Source: Lentibacillus halodurans (GTDB lineage Bacteria > Bacillota > Bacilli > Bacillales > Amphibacillaceae). From it: a stretch of DNA of 64,000 nt. Made by a program: the position numbers and the translations under genes. The stretch is from contig NZ_FOJW01000008.1 of NCBI RefSeq assembly GCF_900112045.1, positions 62,001 to 126,000 on the forward strand, given 5' to 3'. The notes beneath the pieces were generated by a model that saw nothing but the letters and a program-made list of their open reading frames with translations, was not told the DNA's origin and searched no databases. Shown here in pieces: positions 8,905 through 19,242 of this stretch. The number at the start of each line of letters is the position of its first letter. The first letter of the stretch is position 1.

Positions 8905-8910
8905 TATAAT
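8905..8910 (+). promoter_or_regulatory. Candidate -10 element of rpoN
   Basis: A perfect TATAAT lies in a very AT-rich stretch 75 bp before rpoN, but no convincing -35 is seen 16-18 bp upstream. Weak evidence only. Confidence 0.3.
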
Positions 8911-8984
8911 TACATCGACTAGCTCATGAATTCATATTATAATGATTTATAAACGGTTCATTATGGGTTAGGAGGTGGACAAAA

Positions 8985-10298
8985 ATGGACTTAATGCTCC
9001 AACAAGAACAATCACTCAACATCGTAATGACCACACAACTAAGGCATGCCATTGAACTTTTACAATACTCGACATATGATTTATTTCAATTTATTCAAGA
9101 ACAAGAGTTAGAAAATCCCCTAATAGAACTCGAAGAAAAATCAATTGATATGGCATATCCAATAAAAAACAATTTTGTTCGCAAGGATGCAGTGTCCTCA
9201 CAAGATGCAATTGATTTTATCCCGGATAAATACGTAAATTCCAGAGATGATTTCAGTGAACAAATACTTTTGCTTGATATAACCGAAAGGGAAAGAGAAT
9301 TAGTTTATTACTTCATTCATAATTTGGATGATAATGGGTATTTACCTATGGATGGGAAAGAGATGGCAGCCTTTCCAGGATTGAGTAAGACAGAAGCGGA
9401 GAAAGGAATTCAGATATTACAACACTTAAAACCGGTAGGCGTTGGTGCAAGAAATTTACAGGAATGTTTAGCTATCCAAGCAAAACATTATTATCCCGAA
9501 CAGCATGACACATTAAAAATGATAGAAGCGTATCTTCCTTTACTGGCAAATAAAAAGTGGCATGACATTTCTAAAAGATTAAATATCCCTTTAAAAGAAG
9601 TAAAAAAATCTTATGAGTTAATTCAAACGCTGAATCCTAAACCCTGTGATTTTCAGTCAAATACAAGGTCAGATTATTTAATACCAGATATTCAGGTTGA
9701 GCAAGACAAAAGTAAATTTGTTGTGACATTAAACGATTCTTATTTACCAACAATTCGTTTAAACCATGATTATACTTCTTTGTTTAAACGCAAAGGGAAT
9801 ATCAATCACTATATGCATGATTGCTATCGCCAATATCAATGGTTGTTAAACAGTTTAGATAAACGCCGGGAAACCATTCTAAAAATTACAAAAGCCATGA
9901 TTCGAAGGCAAGAAGATTTTCTAATAAAAGGTTTCACTTATTTGAAACCAATGACATTAAAAGAAATAGCTAATGATGCAGAAGTACATGAATCTACTGT
10001 TAGCCGTGCAACGATGAATAAGGTAATTCAAACACCAGCAGGGATTTTTGATTATCAGGATTTATTCACATCAAAAATAGCTACTGATTACGGTGTCCCG
10101 TTGTCACAAATTAATGTAAAGTCTTTACTGAAGCGTTTTGTAGATAAAGAAGATAAGCAGAAACCTTTGTCTGATCAAAAGATTTCAGACCTTTTTAAAA
10201 CAAAAAAAGGCATAACGGTTTCACGCCGTACAGTAGCAAAATACCGTGAGGCGTTAAAAATTCCCTCTTCCAGTAAACGAAAGGAGGTTTATTTTTAG
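8985..10298 (+). CDS. rpoN: RNA polymerase sigma-54 factor
   Basis: 437-residue sigma-54. Region I at the N-terminus is the glutamine/leucine-rich LQQEQSLNIVMTTQLRHA, which contacts enhancer-binding activators. The central core-binding region follows. The C-terminal RpoN box SRRTVAKYRE, near residues 413-422, recognises the -24 element and matches the canonical A/S-RRTVAKYRE. It directs RNA polymerase to promoters such as the one at 1526-1543. ATG follows GGAGGTGGACAAAA. It is in the same orientation as the hydroxyproline genes but separated by a terminator. B. subtilis calls its equivalent sigL and keeps it elsewhere, so the linkage to a target operon is notable. Confidence 0.95.
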   Translation: MDLMLQQEQSLNIVMTTQLRHAIELLQYSTYDLFQFIQEQELENPLIELEEKSIDMAYPIKNNFVRKDAVSSQDAIDFIPDKYVNSRDDFSEQILLLDITERERELVYYFIHNLDDNGYLPMDGKEMAAFPGLSKTEAEKGIQILQHLKPVGVGARNLQECLAIQAKHYYPEQHDTLKMIEAYLPLLANKKWHDISKRLNIPLKEVKKSYELIQTLNPKPCDFQSNTRSDYLIPDIQVEQDKSKFVVTLNDSYLPTIRLNHDYTSLFKRKGNINHYMHDCYRQYQWLLNSLDKRRETILKITKAMIRRQEDFLIKGFTYLKPMTLKEIANDAEVHESTVSRATMNKVIQTPAGIFDYQDLFTSKIATDYGVPLSQINVKSLLKRFVDKEDKQKPLSDQKISDLFKTKKGITVSRRTVAKYREALKIPSSSKRKEVYF

Positions 10299-10433
10299 TA
10301 TTTTTTGTCCTTATCGCGTTGTATGATACTGAGCATACATAGGGCCAGAATAGTTCCATTCATGGGTGCCGATTAGTTATTTTTTAGCCCTCGACAGCAG
10401 AGTAATTGTAAAATGAGATAAGCAATGGCGTTT

Positions 10434-10478
10434 AAAATCGAACAATTAAGCGTCATTTATGATCAATCGTTCGATTTT
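10434..10478. promoter_or_regulatory. Pair of inverted PurR boxes
   Basis: AAAATCGAACAATT (10434-10447) and its inverted partner AATCGTTCGATTTT (10465-10478) match the PurBox consensus around CGAAC, with a 17-nt spacer as in known Bacillus PurR operators. They lie just upstream of the -35 element, so PurR should repress the operon when purines are plentiful and PRPP is low. Confidence 0.82.
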
Positions 10479-10480
10479 TA

Positions 10481-10510
10481 TTGACATGTCGAATATTCTT
10501 CTGCTATGCT
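10481..10510 (+). promoter_or_regulatory. Sigma-A promoter of the purine operon
   Basis: TTGACA (10481-10486) and TATGCT (10505-10510) are separated by 18 bp, and a TG at 10502-10503 adds an extended -10. Start of transcription should be near 10517, just before the riboswitch aptamer. Confidence 0.82.
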
Positions 10511-10532
10511 AAAATCAGCAATTAAATACGAT

Positions 10533-10603
10533 AACCTCATATATTTTCGGGGATATGGCCTGAAAGTTTCTACCTGGCACCGTAAATGCCGGACTATGAG
10601 GGA
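10533..10603 (+). ncRNA. Guanine-type purine riboswitch aptamer
   Basis: P1 is CCTCATA (10535-10541) with TATGAGG (10595-10601). The conserved core includes GATATGG (10552-10558), AAGTTTCTACC and CACCGTAAATGCCGGACTA. The base before the 3' strand of P1 is C (10594), the position that pairs with the ligand, so guanine or hypoxanthine should bind rather than adenine. It controls the purine operon through the leader terminator about 180 nt downstream. Confidence 0.95.
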
Positions 10604-10780
10604 GGATGGAACGGTGTGGCAATACGTCTGATTACTGGACTTCCATGTATCAGCGTCAAGCTTCATCTTCAATATTGTCACACGTTTGTTTTGGTTTTAC
10701 CAGACGGAAATGGATCATACTTCGCTGTGCTGCAATGCTTTTGTTATGAGGCATGGCGATAAGTTTTCTGGTTGTGCTAA

Positions 10781-10834
10781 GTCTATTCATCTTCTCTCAT
10801 GGACATGAGGAAGTTGAATAGACTTATTTATTTT
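10781..10834 (+). terminator. Leader terminator of the purine operon
   Basis: Strong hairpin: AAGTCTATTCA pairs with TGAATAGACTT, with inner pairs CTTC/GAAG and CATG/CATG, followed by ATTTATTTT. It lies between aptamer and purE, so ligand-bound RNA should terminate here. The distance from the aptamer is long (about 180 nt); an antiterminator arm could not be drawn with confidence. Confidence 0.8.
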
Positions 10835-10891
10835 GGTACAAAAACATGATATGTTCAAATTTTTATGATAAAGAAGGGAAAGAGGGGTTTG

Positions 10892-11383
10892 ATGGCGCAG
10901 GTCGGTGTCATAATGGGAAGTATATCCGATTGGGAAACGATGAAACATACGTGCAGCATACTGGAAGAATTGCAGATTCCGTACGAGAAAGATGTGATTT
11001 CCGCACATCGTACACCTGATGAGATGTTTACATATGCCAGGACAGCACGTGACCGGGGATTAAAAGTGATCATTGCCGGAGCCGGGGGATCTGCACATTT
11101 GCCTGGAATGGTCGCGGCACAGACAACACTGCCGGTCATCGGGGTACCGGTTCAGTCAAAAGCACTTAACGGACTGGACTCGCTGCTTTCGATCGTGCAA
11201 ATGCCTGGTGGCGTGCCTGCTGCAACGGTTGCAATCGGCAAGTCAGGTGCGAAAAATGCCGGTATCTTGTCTGCGCAGATGATTGGGGCATTTGACCGTC
11301 AAGTGGCCGATCGATTACAGGCACACAGAGAAAACATGCATAAATCGGTTACAGAAATGAGGGATGAAATTGCCAAACAATAA
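10892..11383 (+). CDS. purE: N5-carboxyaminoimidazole ribonucleotide mutase
   Basis: 163 residues. Class I PurE converts N5-CAIR to 4-carboxy-AIR in IMP synthesis and works with PurK. Visible motifs are [14 protein letters not shown] at the N-terminus, [10 protein letters not shown] near 44 with the catalytic histidine, and [15 protein letters not shown] near 70. It is the first gene of a twelve-gene operon. I use ATG 10892, six bases after GAGGGG; an ATG at 10865 is in frame but would place that ribosome binding site inside the gene. The 3' end overlaps purK by 20 bp. Confidence 0.96.
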   Translation: MAQVGVIMGSISDWETMKHTCSILEELQIPYEKDVISAHRTPDEMFTYARTARDRGLKVIIAGAGGSAHLPGMVAAQTTLPVIGVPVQSKALNGLDSLLSIVQMPGGVPAATVAIGKSGAKNAGILSAQMIGAFDRQVADRLQAHRENMHKSVTEMRDEIAKQ

Positions 11384-12497
11384 TGCGATTCTTCCGCCTA
11401 AAACAATCGGGATTATCGGCGGCGGACAGCTTGGACGCATGATGGCCATTGCTGCAAAGGATATGGGCTATCATATTGCTGTTCTTGACCCGACACCTGA
11501 TTGCCCGACAGCGCAGGTTGCCGATGAGCAAATCACAGCAGCCTACGATGACATGGATGGCATTCAAAAACTGACAGCAATCAGTGATATCGTGACATAT
11601 GAATTTGAGAATGTCGATCTCGATGCCGCTGCATTTATTGCGGGAAAAGGGAAATTGCCACAAGGTGCATATGCATTGGAAATTACCCAGAACCGTGAGA
11701 AGGAAAAAACAGTTATGCGCAATGCCGGATTACCAGTACCGGAATTTTCAATCGTCCAGGACAGTGAATCATGCAGCAGAATCCTGGAAAACATGCCACT
11801 TCCGGCAGTCATGAAGACAGTGAGCGGCGGATATGATGGCAAGGGTCAGCTAAAAATAACCATAGAAGATGATATTACGAAAGCCCGTGAATTTGCCGAA
11901 CAGCACAGTACCTGCATTATTGAGCAATGGATTCCGTTCGACAGGGAAATATCAGTTGTGTTCACACGCGGAAAATCAGGTGACATCATCTTTTTTCCAA
12001 TTGCGGAGAATGAGCACAGTGATCATATATTGTATAAGACAACTGTACCGGCGGCCATTAGTGACACGGTACATCAAAAAGCGTTGGAAGCGGCCTGGAT
12101 ACTTGCAGAAAAAATGAATATCACCGGAACATTTGCGATTGAAATGTTCGTCAAAGGCGATGATATTTTCCTGAACGAAATGGCGCCGCGGCCACACAAT
12201 TCCGGTCACTACACCATTGAGGCATGTAATGTATCACAGTTTCAGCAGCATATCCGGGCCATTTGTGGCCTGCCGCTGATGCCGGTGAGATTCATGCGTC
12301 CTGCCGTCATGGTGAACATTCTTGGTAACGATATGGAAGCAGTACTGAACGTCATGCCCGCAATGCAAGATGGTTTTATCCATTTGTATGGGAAAGAGAG
12401 GATCAAACCAAAACGGAAAATGGGGCATATGACGTTTCTCGGAGATTCATTGGATCAAGCAAAGCAGCGTCTTGCAGCATATGAGGAGGATAAATGA
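11364..12497 (+). CDS. purK: N5-carboxyaminoimidazole ribonucleotide synthase
   Basis: 377-residue ATP-grasp enzyme that makes N5-CAIR from AIR, bicarbonate and ATP. It has the N-terminal nucleotide fold [13 protein letters not shown], the ATP-grasp segment [16 protein letters not shown] near 155, and [18 protein letters not shown] near 270, where metal and substrate are bound. It overlaps the end of purE by 20 bp and the purB start by 4 bp (ATGA), consistent with translational coupling. Length matches B. subtilis PurK. Confidence 0.96.
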   Translation: MKLPNNNAILPPKTIGIIGGGQLGRMMAIAAKDMGYHIAVLDPTPDCPTAQVADEQITAAYDDMDGIQKLTAISDIVTYEFENVDLDAAAFIAGKGKLPQGAYALEITQNREKEKTVMRNAGLPVPEFSIVQDSESCSRILENMPLPAVMKTVSGGYDGKGQLKITIEDDITKAREFAEQHSTCIIEQWIPFDREISVVFTRGKSGDIIFFPIAENEHSDHILYKTTVPAAISDTVHQKALEAAWILAEKMNITGTFAIEMFVKGDDIFLNEMAPRPHNSGHYTIEACNVSQFQQHIRAICGLPLMPVRFMRPAVMVNILGNDMEAVLNVMPAMQDGFIHLYGKERIKPKRKMGHMTFLGDSLDQAKQRLAAYEEDK

Positions 12498-13798
12498 TGA
12501 TTGAACGCTATACACGGGAAGAAATGGGTGCCATTTGGGCAGAGGAAAACAAATACAGGGCATGGCTGGAGGTGGAGATTCTCGCATGTGAAGCGTGGCG
12601 TGAACTGGGCATTATCCCGGCTGATGATGTGGAAAAAATCCGCCGAAACGCTTCTTTTCAGATTGATCGGATTCACGAAATCGAGCAGGAAACACGGCAT
12701 GATGTGGTTGCCTTTACACGTGCGGTATCCGAATCTTTAGGAGAAGAGAGGAAATGGGTGCATTACGGGCTCACTTCTACGGATGTTGTAGACACGGCGC
12801 AATCATACTTACTAAAGCAGGCAAATGATATCATCCGTAAAGATCTGTACAGGTTTACCGACATTCTGAAAAATAAAGCGCTGGAACATAAACATACGGT
12901 CATGATGGGGCGGACACATGGTGTTCATGCTGAACCGACTACGTTCGGGCTGAAGATGGCGCTGTGGTATGAAGAAATGAAACGCCAACTGGAGCGATTT
13001 GAATTAGCGGCCAAACAGATCGAATTCGGTAAGCTTTCCGGTGCTGTCGGGACATACGCTAACATCGATCCGTTCGTTGAGCAGTATGTGTGTGAGAACC
13101 TTGGATTGACAGCTGCACCGGTATCAACACAAACATTGCAGCGTGACCGTCATGCCAACTATATCTCCACGCTGGCACTGGTTGCCACATCAATAGAAAA
13201 ATTTGCAACTGAAATCCGCAGCCTGCAAAAAACAGAAACACGTGAGGTGGAGGAGTTTTTTGCTAAAGGACAGAAAGGGTCATCAGCCATGCCGCACAAA
13301 CGCAACCCGATCGGTTCAGAAAACATGACCGGCATCGCACGTGTCCTGAGGGGGCATATGGTATCGGCTTATGAAAATGTATCGCTTTGGCATGAACGGG
13401 ACATCTCTCATTCATCGGCAGAGCGGATTATTTTGCCGGATGCTACGATTGCACTGAATTATATGCTGAATCGTTTTTCCGGTATTGTCCGGAAGCTGAC
13501 TGTGTTTCCGGAAAACATGAAACGTAACATGGACAAAACACACGGCGTTATTTTTTCACAACGTGTATTGCTTGCCCTGGTTGATAAAGGCATGACGCGC
13601 GAAGAGGCGTACGATCTGGTACAGCCTAAGGCGATGCAGGCATGGGAAACGGGGACACATTTCAAACAGCTTGTAGAGGCCGATGATCAGATCAGCGCAA
13701 AGCTTACACAGGATGAAATTGAGGATTGCTTTGATTATACGTACCATTTAAAAAATGTGGATGCGATATTTCATCGGATCGGACTTGAGGTGGAATGA
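12494..13798 (+). CDS. purB: Adenylosuccinate lyase
   Basis: 434-residue fumarase/aspartase-superfamily homotetramer. It cleaves fumarate from SAICAR and from adenylosuccinate, so it serves both the main IMP line and the AMP branch. Signature loop [15 protein letters not shown] is near 262-276, and [15 protein letters not shown] near 138-152 carries the catalytic histidine region. It starts at ATGATG overlapping the purK stop (second ATG at 12497 is equally placed behind GAGGAGG) and overlaps purC by 4 bp. Confidence 0.96.
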   Translation: MMIERYTREEMGAIWAEENKYRAWLEVEILACEAWRELGIIPADDVEKIRRNASFQIDRIHEIEQETRHDVVAFTRAVSESLGEERKWVHYGLTSTDVVDTAQSYLLKQANDIIRKDLYRFTDILKNKALEHKHTVMMGRTHGVHAEPTTFGLKMALWYEEMKRQLERFELAAKQIEFGKLSGAVGTYANIDPFVEQYVCENLGLTAAPVSTQTLQRDRHANYISTLALVATSIEKFATEIRSLQKTETREVEEFFAKGQKGSSAMPHKRNPIGSENMTGIARVLRGHMVSAYENVSLWHERDISHSSAERIILPDATIALNYMLNRFSGIVRKLTVFPENMKRNMDKTHGVIFSQRVLLALVDKGMTREEAYDLVQPKAMQAWETGTHFKQLVEADDQISAKLTQDEIEDCFDYTYHLKNVDAIFHRIGLEVE

Positions 13799-14511
13799 TG
13801 GTGGCTGATCTGCTGTACGAGGGAAAAGCAAAGCGTGTTTATCAGGCACAGGGTAAGCCGAATCAGGTTGTTCTCGCGTATAAAAATGATGCCACGGCGT
13901 TTAACGGGGAGAAAAAAGCAGTCTTCAGCGGAAAGGGTCGTCTGAACAATGACATTTCCGCCCATATTTTTGGCGTTTTAAATGAACAGGGCATTCAGAC
14001 ACATTTTATTGAAAAATTGTCAGAAACTGAACAGCTTGTCCGACAGACTAAGATCATCCCGCTTGAAGTCGTTGTCCGGAATGTGGCTGCGGGCAGTATT
14101 ACCAAGCGGCTTGGGATAGAGGCGGAAACAACTTTCGATCCCCCGATGATCGAGCTGTTTTATAAGGATGACGATTTAGGAGATCCGCTGATTAATGATG
14201 AACATGCATTGTTTTTGAGTGATGTGACCGAATCTGAACTTACGGAAATAAAAGCGGAAGCACTGGCAATCAACCGGCATCTTTCTAAACTGTTCGCGGC
14301 AGTCAATATTAAAATAGTAGATTTTAAACTGGAATTCGGACGGCTGGCAGACAGATCAATCGTACTTTCCGATGAGATTTCCCCCGATACGTGCAGGCTT
14401 TGGGATATGAAGACATATGAAAATCTGGATAAGGATGTATTTCGCCAGGGGACCGGTGATTTACTGGAAGTCTATCAGAAACTATTGGAACGACTGGAGG
14501 CCAGATCATGA
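13795..14511 (+). CDS. purC: SAICAR synthetase (phosphoribosylaminoimidazole-succinocarboxamide synthase)
   Basis: 238 residues. It joins aspartate to CAIR with ATP. Motifs: [11 protein letters not shown] at the N-terminus (nucleotide-binding loop), [14 protein letters not shown] near 84-97, DFKLEFGRL near 175, and [13 protein letters not shown] near 191-203, typical of PurC. The start is within ATGATG overlapping the purB stop. The end overlaps purS by 4 bp. Confidence 0.96.
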   Translation: MMVADLLYEGKAKRVYQAQGKPNQVVLAYKNDATAFNGEKKAVFSGKGRLNNDISAHIFGVLNEQGIQTHFIEKLSETEQLVRQTKIIPLEVVVRNVAAGSITKRLGIEAETTFDPPMIELFYKDDDLGDPLINDEHALFLSDVTESELTEIKAEALAINRHLSKLFAAVNIKIVDFKLEFGRLADRSIVLSDEISPDTCRLWDMKTYENLDKDVFRQGTGDLLEVYQKLLERLEARS

Positions 14512-14759
14512 AAAAAGTGACTATCCACATTACATTGAAGCAAGGTGTGCTCGATCCGCAAGGCCAAGCTATCCAGACATCCCTCAATAACTTGGGCTTT
14601 GCTGAAGTGGAAGAAGTGCGCACAGGTAAATCAATTGAACTGTTATTGGAAAATCGTGAGAATATGGACAGCCGCATTACCGAAATGTGCGATAAACTTT
14701 TGGCTAATCCGGTTATAGAGGACTATCGTTTTGAAGTGGAGGAGGCTGTCCGTACATGA
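14508..14759 (+). CDS. purS: FGAM synthase subunit PurS
   Basis: 83-residue small subunit of the three-part formylglycinamidine synthase found in Gram-positive bacteria, where it bridges PurL and PurQ. It begins [18 protein letters not shown], the family hallmark, and includes [16 protein letters not shown] near 34-49. Coupled by ATGA overlaps on both sides. Its presence fits the short PurL encoded two genes downstream. Confidence 0.95.
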   Translation: MKKVTIHITLKQGVLDPQGQAIQTSLNNLGFAEVEEVRTGKSIELLLENRENMDSRITEMCDKLLANPVIEDYRFEVEEAVRT

Positions 14760-15439
14760 AATTTGCTGTCGTTGTATTCCCGGGGTCGAACTGTGACCGT
14801 GATATGTATCATGCCGTGAGTCAACTCGCTGGGACGGAAGCTGAGTTGGTCTGGTATGAACATACGAATCTCGAAAGCTATGACGCGATTCTATTGCCGG
14901 GCGGGTTTTCATACGGTGATTATCTGCGTTCGGGAGCGATTGCGTCCACCTCAAATGTCATACAACAGGTAAAAGCACACGCTGAACAAGGCAAACCAGT
15001 GCTGGGGGTCTGCAACGGTTTCCAAATTTTACTGGAAGCCCGGTTACTGCCTGGAGCCATGCTTTCCAACTATAACCTGTCCTTTATGTGTCACCAGGAA
15101 GCACTCGTCGTTCACCATAACGGAACACCATTCACCACAGACTATAAAAAAGGTGAGGTTATCCATATGCCGATTGCTCACGGAGAAGGCAATTATGTCT
15201 GTGATGATGCGACATTGGCTGCATTAAAAACGAATAATCAAATTGTTTTCACCTACAACAACAATCCGAACGGATCTGTCGGGGACATCGCCGGGGTCAT
15301 CAATCGCGAAGGAAATGTACTCGGCATGATGCCCCATCCAGAACGTGCGATGGAGAATTTGCTCGGCAGTGACGATGGACGCAGGCTTTTCCAGTCGCTG
15401 ATTGAAAATTGGAGGGACGTCTATGCTCTCAACAGCTGA
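14756..15439 (+). CDS. purQ: FGAM synthase subunit PurQ (glutaminase)
   Basis: 227-residue class I glutamine amidotransferase that hydrolyses glutamine and channels ammonia to PurL. The nucleophile is the cysteine in [10 protein letters not shown] near residue 86, with the partner His/Glu in [10 protein letters not shown] near 196-200. [13 protein letters not shown] near the N-terminus is typical of PurQ. The end overlaps the purL start by 17 bp. Confidence 0.96.
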   Translation: MKFAVVVFPGSNCDRDMYHAVSQLAGTEAELVWYEHTNLESYDAILLPGGFSYGDYLRSGAIASTSNVIQQVKAHAEQGKPVLGVCNGFQILLEARLLPGAMLSNYNLSFMCHQEALVVHHNGTPFTTDYKKGEVIHMPIAHGEGNYVCDDATLAALKTNNQIVFTYNNNPNGSVGDIAGVINREGNVLGMMPHPERAMENLLGSDDGRRLFQSLIENWRDVYALNS

Positions 15440-17642
15440 TATCAGCCCGAAAAAAATTGAACAGGACCAATTATATCGCGATATGGGCTTAAGTGACGAG
15501 GAATATGACAAGGTGAAAAATATTCTGAAGCGGCGTCCAAATTTTACTGAGACAGGTATTTTCTCGGTTATGTGGTCGGAACATTGCAGCTATAAAACAT
15601 CGAAACCCCTGCTGAAACAATTCCCTTCGGCTGCACGGCATGTATTGCAGGGTCCCGGTGAAGGCGCCGGTGTCATTGATATTGGCGATAATCAGGCGGT
15701 TGTTTTCAAAGTGGAAAGCCATAATCATCCATCTGCAGTAGAACCGTATCAGGGTGCGGCAACCGGTGTCGGCGGTATTATTCGGGATGTTTTTTCGATG
15801 GGCGCTCATCCGGTTGCGCTGATGAATTCACTCAGGTTCGGAAATCTGACAACAGATCGGGTGAAATATCTGTTTCAGGAAGTTGTTCACGGGATTGCCG
15901 GCTATGGGAATTGTGTCGGCGTTCCGACTGTTGGCGGCGAGGTGCAGTTTGATGATTGTTATGAAGGCAATCCGCTCGTCAATGCGATGTGTGTTGGGCT
16001 GATTGATCATGATGATATTCAAATAGGTGTCGCTGCGGGAATTGGTAACACGATCATCTATGCCGGTGCACCGACAGGACGTGACGGGATTCATGGCGCG
16101 ACCTTCGCATCGGATGATTTGACTGACGATTTGGATCAGGACCGGCCGTCCGTTCAGGTAGGTGATCCATTTATGGAAAAACTGCTGATTGAGGCCTGCC
16201 TGGAAGTGATTCAAACGGATGCGGTTGTAGGTATGCAAGATATGGGAGCAGCTGGACTCACCTCATCAGCAAGTGAAATGGCGAGCAAAGCCGGTACAGG
16301 GATTGACATGGATTTGGATCGCGTTCCACAGCGTGAGCAGAACATGAATGCCTACGAACTGATGCTGTCTGAGTCGCAGGAGCGGATGTTGCTCGTCGTG
16401 AAACAAGGGCGTGAACAGGAAATCATTGATGTGTTTACAAAGTATGGCTTACAGGCGGTGGCAGTCGGTGAAGTTACCGGTGAGAAGACATTTCTGCTCA
16501 GGCAGCATGCTGAAATCGTCGCGGATATCCCGGTTGACGCACTTGCAGAAGAGGCACCTGTTTATCATATGCCGTCCAAAGAGGCAGCCTATGTGAAGAC
16601 TTTTCAGCAAATGGACATGACGATTCCTCAAGTGGATCACCATGGCGGCATGCTGAAACAGCTTCTGCAGCAGCCGACCATTGCCAGCAAGGAATATGTC
16701 TATGATCAGTATGATTCAATGGTCCAGACGAATACAGTCGTTAGGCCGGGTTCAGATGCTGCTGTCATCCGGATTAAAGGAACAAATAAGGCACTTGCAA
16801 TCACAACAGACTGTAATTCGCGCTATATTTACCTGGATCCGGAAACCGGCGGCCAAATTGCAGTAGCTGAAGCAGCAAGGAACATCGTGTGCTCAGGAGC
16901 GCGGCCGCTTGGGCTGACGGATGGATTGAATTTTGGCAATCCGACCAATCCGGAAGTTTTCTGGCAGATGGAAAAAAGTGTAGAAGGCATGAGTGAAGCA
17001 GCCCGAACACTAGAAACACCGGTCATTAGCGGGAATGTGTCATTATATAACCAAGCAAATGGCCAATCGATTTTTCCGACACCGATCGTTGGCATGGTTG
17101 GCTTGCTCGAATCGCTCGAGCACTTGACACCGAACCTTTTTCAGGAGCCTGGTGATCTCATCTATATAATCGGTGAAACCCAAGCGGAATTTGGCGGTAG
17201 TGAACTGCAAAATATTGTTCGTGGAAAATATGAAGGAAAAGCACCATGGATTGATTTGCAGGTCGAGGCCAAGCGACAGAAACAGCTGCTGGCGGCAATA
17301 CAGCAGGGACTAGTCCGGTCAGCTCATGATTTGGCTGAGGGAGGATTGGGTGTTGCACTTGCCGAGAGTGTCTTTAATGGTAAAGGGATTGGCTTGAACG
17401 TGGAGATTTTCGGTGATCCGACAGTCGCATTGTTCAGTGAATCACAGTCACGGTTTCTTGTTTCGATCAATCCGGGACATAAGGAACGATTTGAAGCGGC
17501 AGTTAAGGACGCCCGGCAGATCGGGACAGTGAACGGTACTGGGGAGTTCATCGTAAGGGCAAATGACAAGTTGTTAATTGAGGAAGATGTCCAAACACTT
17601 CATGATTTATGGAAAGGGGCTATCCCATGTTTGCTGAAATGA
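15423..17642 (+). CDS. purL: FGAM synthase large subunit PurL
   Basis: 739 residues, the short Gram-positive form that needs PurS and PurQ. It converts FGAR to FGAM with ATP and ammonia. Seen are [16 protein letters not shown] near 44-59 (active-site His), [20 protein letters not shown] near 92-111, [11 protein letters not shown] near 274, and the second-half repeat beginning VTDG-like [10 protein letters not shown] near 497. The start ATG 15423 has GGAGGG upstream; the in-frame ATG at 15402 lacks one. Confidence 0.96.
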   Translation: MLSTADISPKKIEQDQLYRDMGLSDEEYDKVKNILKRRPNFTETGIFSVMWSEHCSYKTSKPLLKQFPSAARHVLQGPGEGAGVIDIGDNQAVVFKVESHNHPSAVEPYQGAATGVGGIIRDVFSMGAHPVALMNSLRFGNLTTDRVKYLFQEVVHGIAGYGNCVGVPTVGGEVQFDDCYEGNPLVNAMCVGLIDHDDIQIGVAAGIGNTIIYAGAPTGRDGIHGATFASDDLTDDLDQDRPSVQVGDPFMEKLLIEACLEVIQTDAVVGMQDMGAAGLTSSASEMASKAGTGIDMDLDRVPQREQNMNAYELMLSESQERMLLVVKQGREQEIIDVFTKYGLQAVAVGEVTGEKTFLLRQHAEIVADIPVDALAEEAPVYHMPSKEAAYVKTFQQMDMTIPQVDHHGGMLKQLLQQPTIASKEYVYDQYDSMVQTNTVVRPGSDAAVIRIKGTNKALAITTDCNSRYIYLDPETGGQIAVAEAARNIVCSGARPLGLTDGLNFGNPTNPEVFWQMEKSVEGMSEAARTLETPVISGNVSLYNQANGQSIFPTPIVGMVGLLESLEHLTPNLFQEPGDLIYIIGETQAEFGGSELQNIVRGKYEGKAPWIDLQVEAKRQKQLLAAIQQGLVRSAHDLAEGGLGVALAESVFNGKGIGLNVEIFGDPTVALFSESQSRFLVSINPGHKERFEAAVKDARQIGTVNGTGEFIVRANDKLLIEEDVQTLHDLWKGAIPCLLK

Positions 17643-19072
17643 AAGGCATCAATGAAGAATGCGGCGTTTTTGGGATTTGGGGTCATGAAAAAGCAGCAGA
17701 ATTGACATATTACGGTCTTCATTCAATGCAGCATCGTGGCCAGGAAGGTGCAGGCGTTGTTGTCAGTGACGGGCAGGAGCTGAAGACTCATAAAGGCTTG
17801 GGACTTGTTAATGATGTTTTTAAACAGACGAGGTTCAATGCGCTTTCAGGTGAACGGGCAATTGGTCATGTCCGTTATTCAACACAAGGCGGAAAGACGT
17901 ACGAAAACGTCCAGCCATTGCTGTTCCGGTCCCAAACAGAAGATATGGCACTGGCACATAATGGCAATATCATGAATACCGACAAACTTCGGGGTGAGCT
18001 TGAAAATCAGGGCAGCATTTTGCAGACCTCATCAGATACGGAAGTGCTCGCTCATTTGATTAAACGCGGCGGTATGGGTATCAATGAGACGTCGATTGCC
18101 GATGCACTTAACCGGATTACCGGTGCTTATGCTTATTTAATTTTAACAGAGGAAAAAATGTATGCAGCCCTTGATCCGAGTGGTATCCGTCCATTGTCAA
18201 TCGGCAGGCTTGGCGCTAGTTATGTCATAGCATCTGAAACGTGTGCTTTTGACCAGATCGGGGCAGTATTTGAACGGGAGGTATTGCCTGGTGAACTGGT
18301 AACGTTCAGTGATGGGGGAATAACGTCAATCCGTTTTGCGATGAGAGGTCAGCGGAAAATGTGTGCGATGGAATATGTGTATTTGTCGCGGCCTGACAGT
18401 GATGTCAATCAAGTGAATATCCATGCGTCACGAAAACGAATGGGAATAGAGCTGGCAAAAGAATCTCCCGCAGACGCTGATATCGTCATCGGGGTTCCGG
18501 ATTCCAGTATTTCGGCAGCTATCGGATATGCCGAAGCGACCGGGCTGCCTTATGAAATGGGGATCATTAAAAACCGCTATGTCGGCAGAACATTTATCCA
18601 GCCTTCCCAGGAATTGCGTGAACAAGGGGTTAAATTGAAGCTCGCACCGGTTCGGGGAATTGTCTCCGGAAAGCGGATCATCATGATTGATGATTCAATT
18701 GTCCGGGGTACGACGTGCAAGCGAATCGTTCACATGCTGAAACAGGCAGGAGCAGCGGAAGTTCATGTCCGGATTGCCTCCCCTTCGATTCAGCATCCGT
18801 GCTATTACGGGATTGACATGTCAACACGGGAAGAATTGATTGCCGCCAATTATTCGCTTGATGAAATAGGCGAGCTTATTGGAGCGGAGAGTGTAGCCTA
18901 TTTGTCAGAAGCCGGACTGGAAAAGGCAATTGTCAGGGAGAAAACAATCCATCAGGGCATTTGCACAGCTTGCATGACTGGTCACTATCCAGTGACAGAA
19001 AACAGACAGCAGGTTATGGCACATGAAGTCCAACTTCCATCAGTGGGAGATTCGGCACACAGGAAAAGCTAG
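17627..19072 (+). CDS. purF: Amidophosphoribosyltransferase
   Basis: 481 residues. First committed step of purine synthesis: PRPP plus glutamine gives phosphoribosylamine. An 11-residue propeptide ([11 protein letters not shown]) precedes Cys12 in CGVFGIWG, which becomes the N-terminal nucleophile after self-processing. The PRPP loop [13 protein letters not shown] is near 344-356. Cysteines in RKMCAME, QHPCYYG and GICTACMTG match the ligands of the oxygen-sensitive 4Fe-4S cluster in B. subtilis PurF. ATG 17627 has AAAGGGG upstream and overlaps the end of purL by 16 bp. Confidence 0.96.
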   Translation: MFAEMKGINEECGVFGIWGHEKAAELTYYGLHSMQHRGQEGAGVVVSDGQELKTHKGLGLVNDVFKQTRFNALSGERAIGHVRYSTQGGKTYENVQPLLFRSQTEDMALAHNGNIMNTDKLRGELENQGSILQTSSDTEVLAHLIKRGGMGINETSIADALNRITGAYAYLILTEEKMYAALDPSGIRPLSIGRLGASYVIASETCAFDQIGAVFEREVLPGELVTFSDGGITSIRFAMRGQRKMCAMEYVYLSRPDSDVNQVNIHASRKRMGIELAKESPADADIVIGVPDSSISAAIGYAEATGLPYEMGIIKNRYVGRTFIQPSQELREQGVKLKLAPVRGIVSGKRIIMIDDSIVRGTTCKRIVHMLKQAGAAEVHVRIASPSIQHPCYYGIDMSTREELIAANYSLDEIGELIGAESVAYLSEAGLEKAIVREKTIHQGICTACMTGHYPVTENRQQVMAHEVQLPSVGDSAHRKS

Positions 19073-19242
19073 TTGTCACGGGACACGACGTACTGAGCCT
19101 GCCATCATATCCTGATGATGGTTAGTTGGGTGTTAGCGCCCGTTAACTTCAGCCAATACTTACTTCGTTCAATTACGTTCCTGAGGCGGGAATTTTACGG
19201 ACAATGCATTGGGATAAAGGCAGAAACAAGAGGTGAGTTAAA

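Noticed and set aside
19073-19242. Transcription terminator between purF and purM
   Set aside because: A CCATCAT/ATGATGG inverted repeat exists, but there is no T tract and the genes are known to be one operon in Bacillus.
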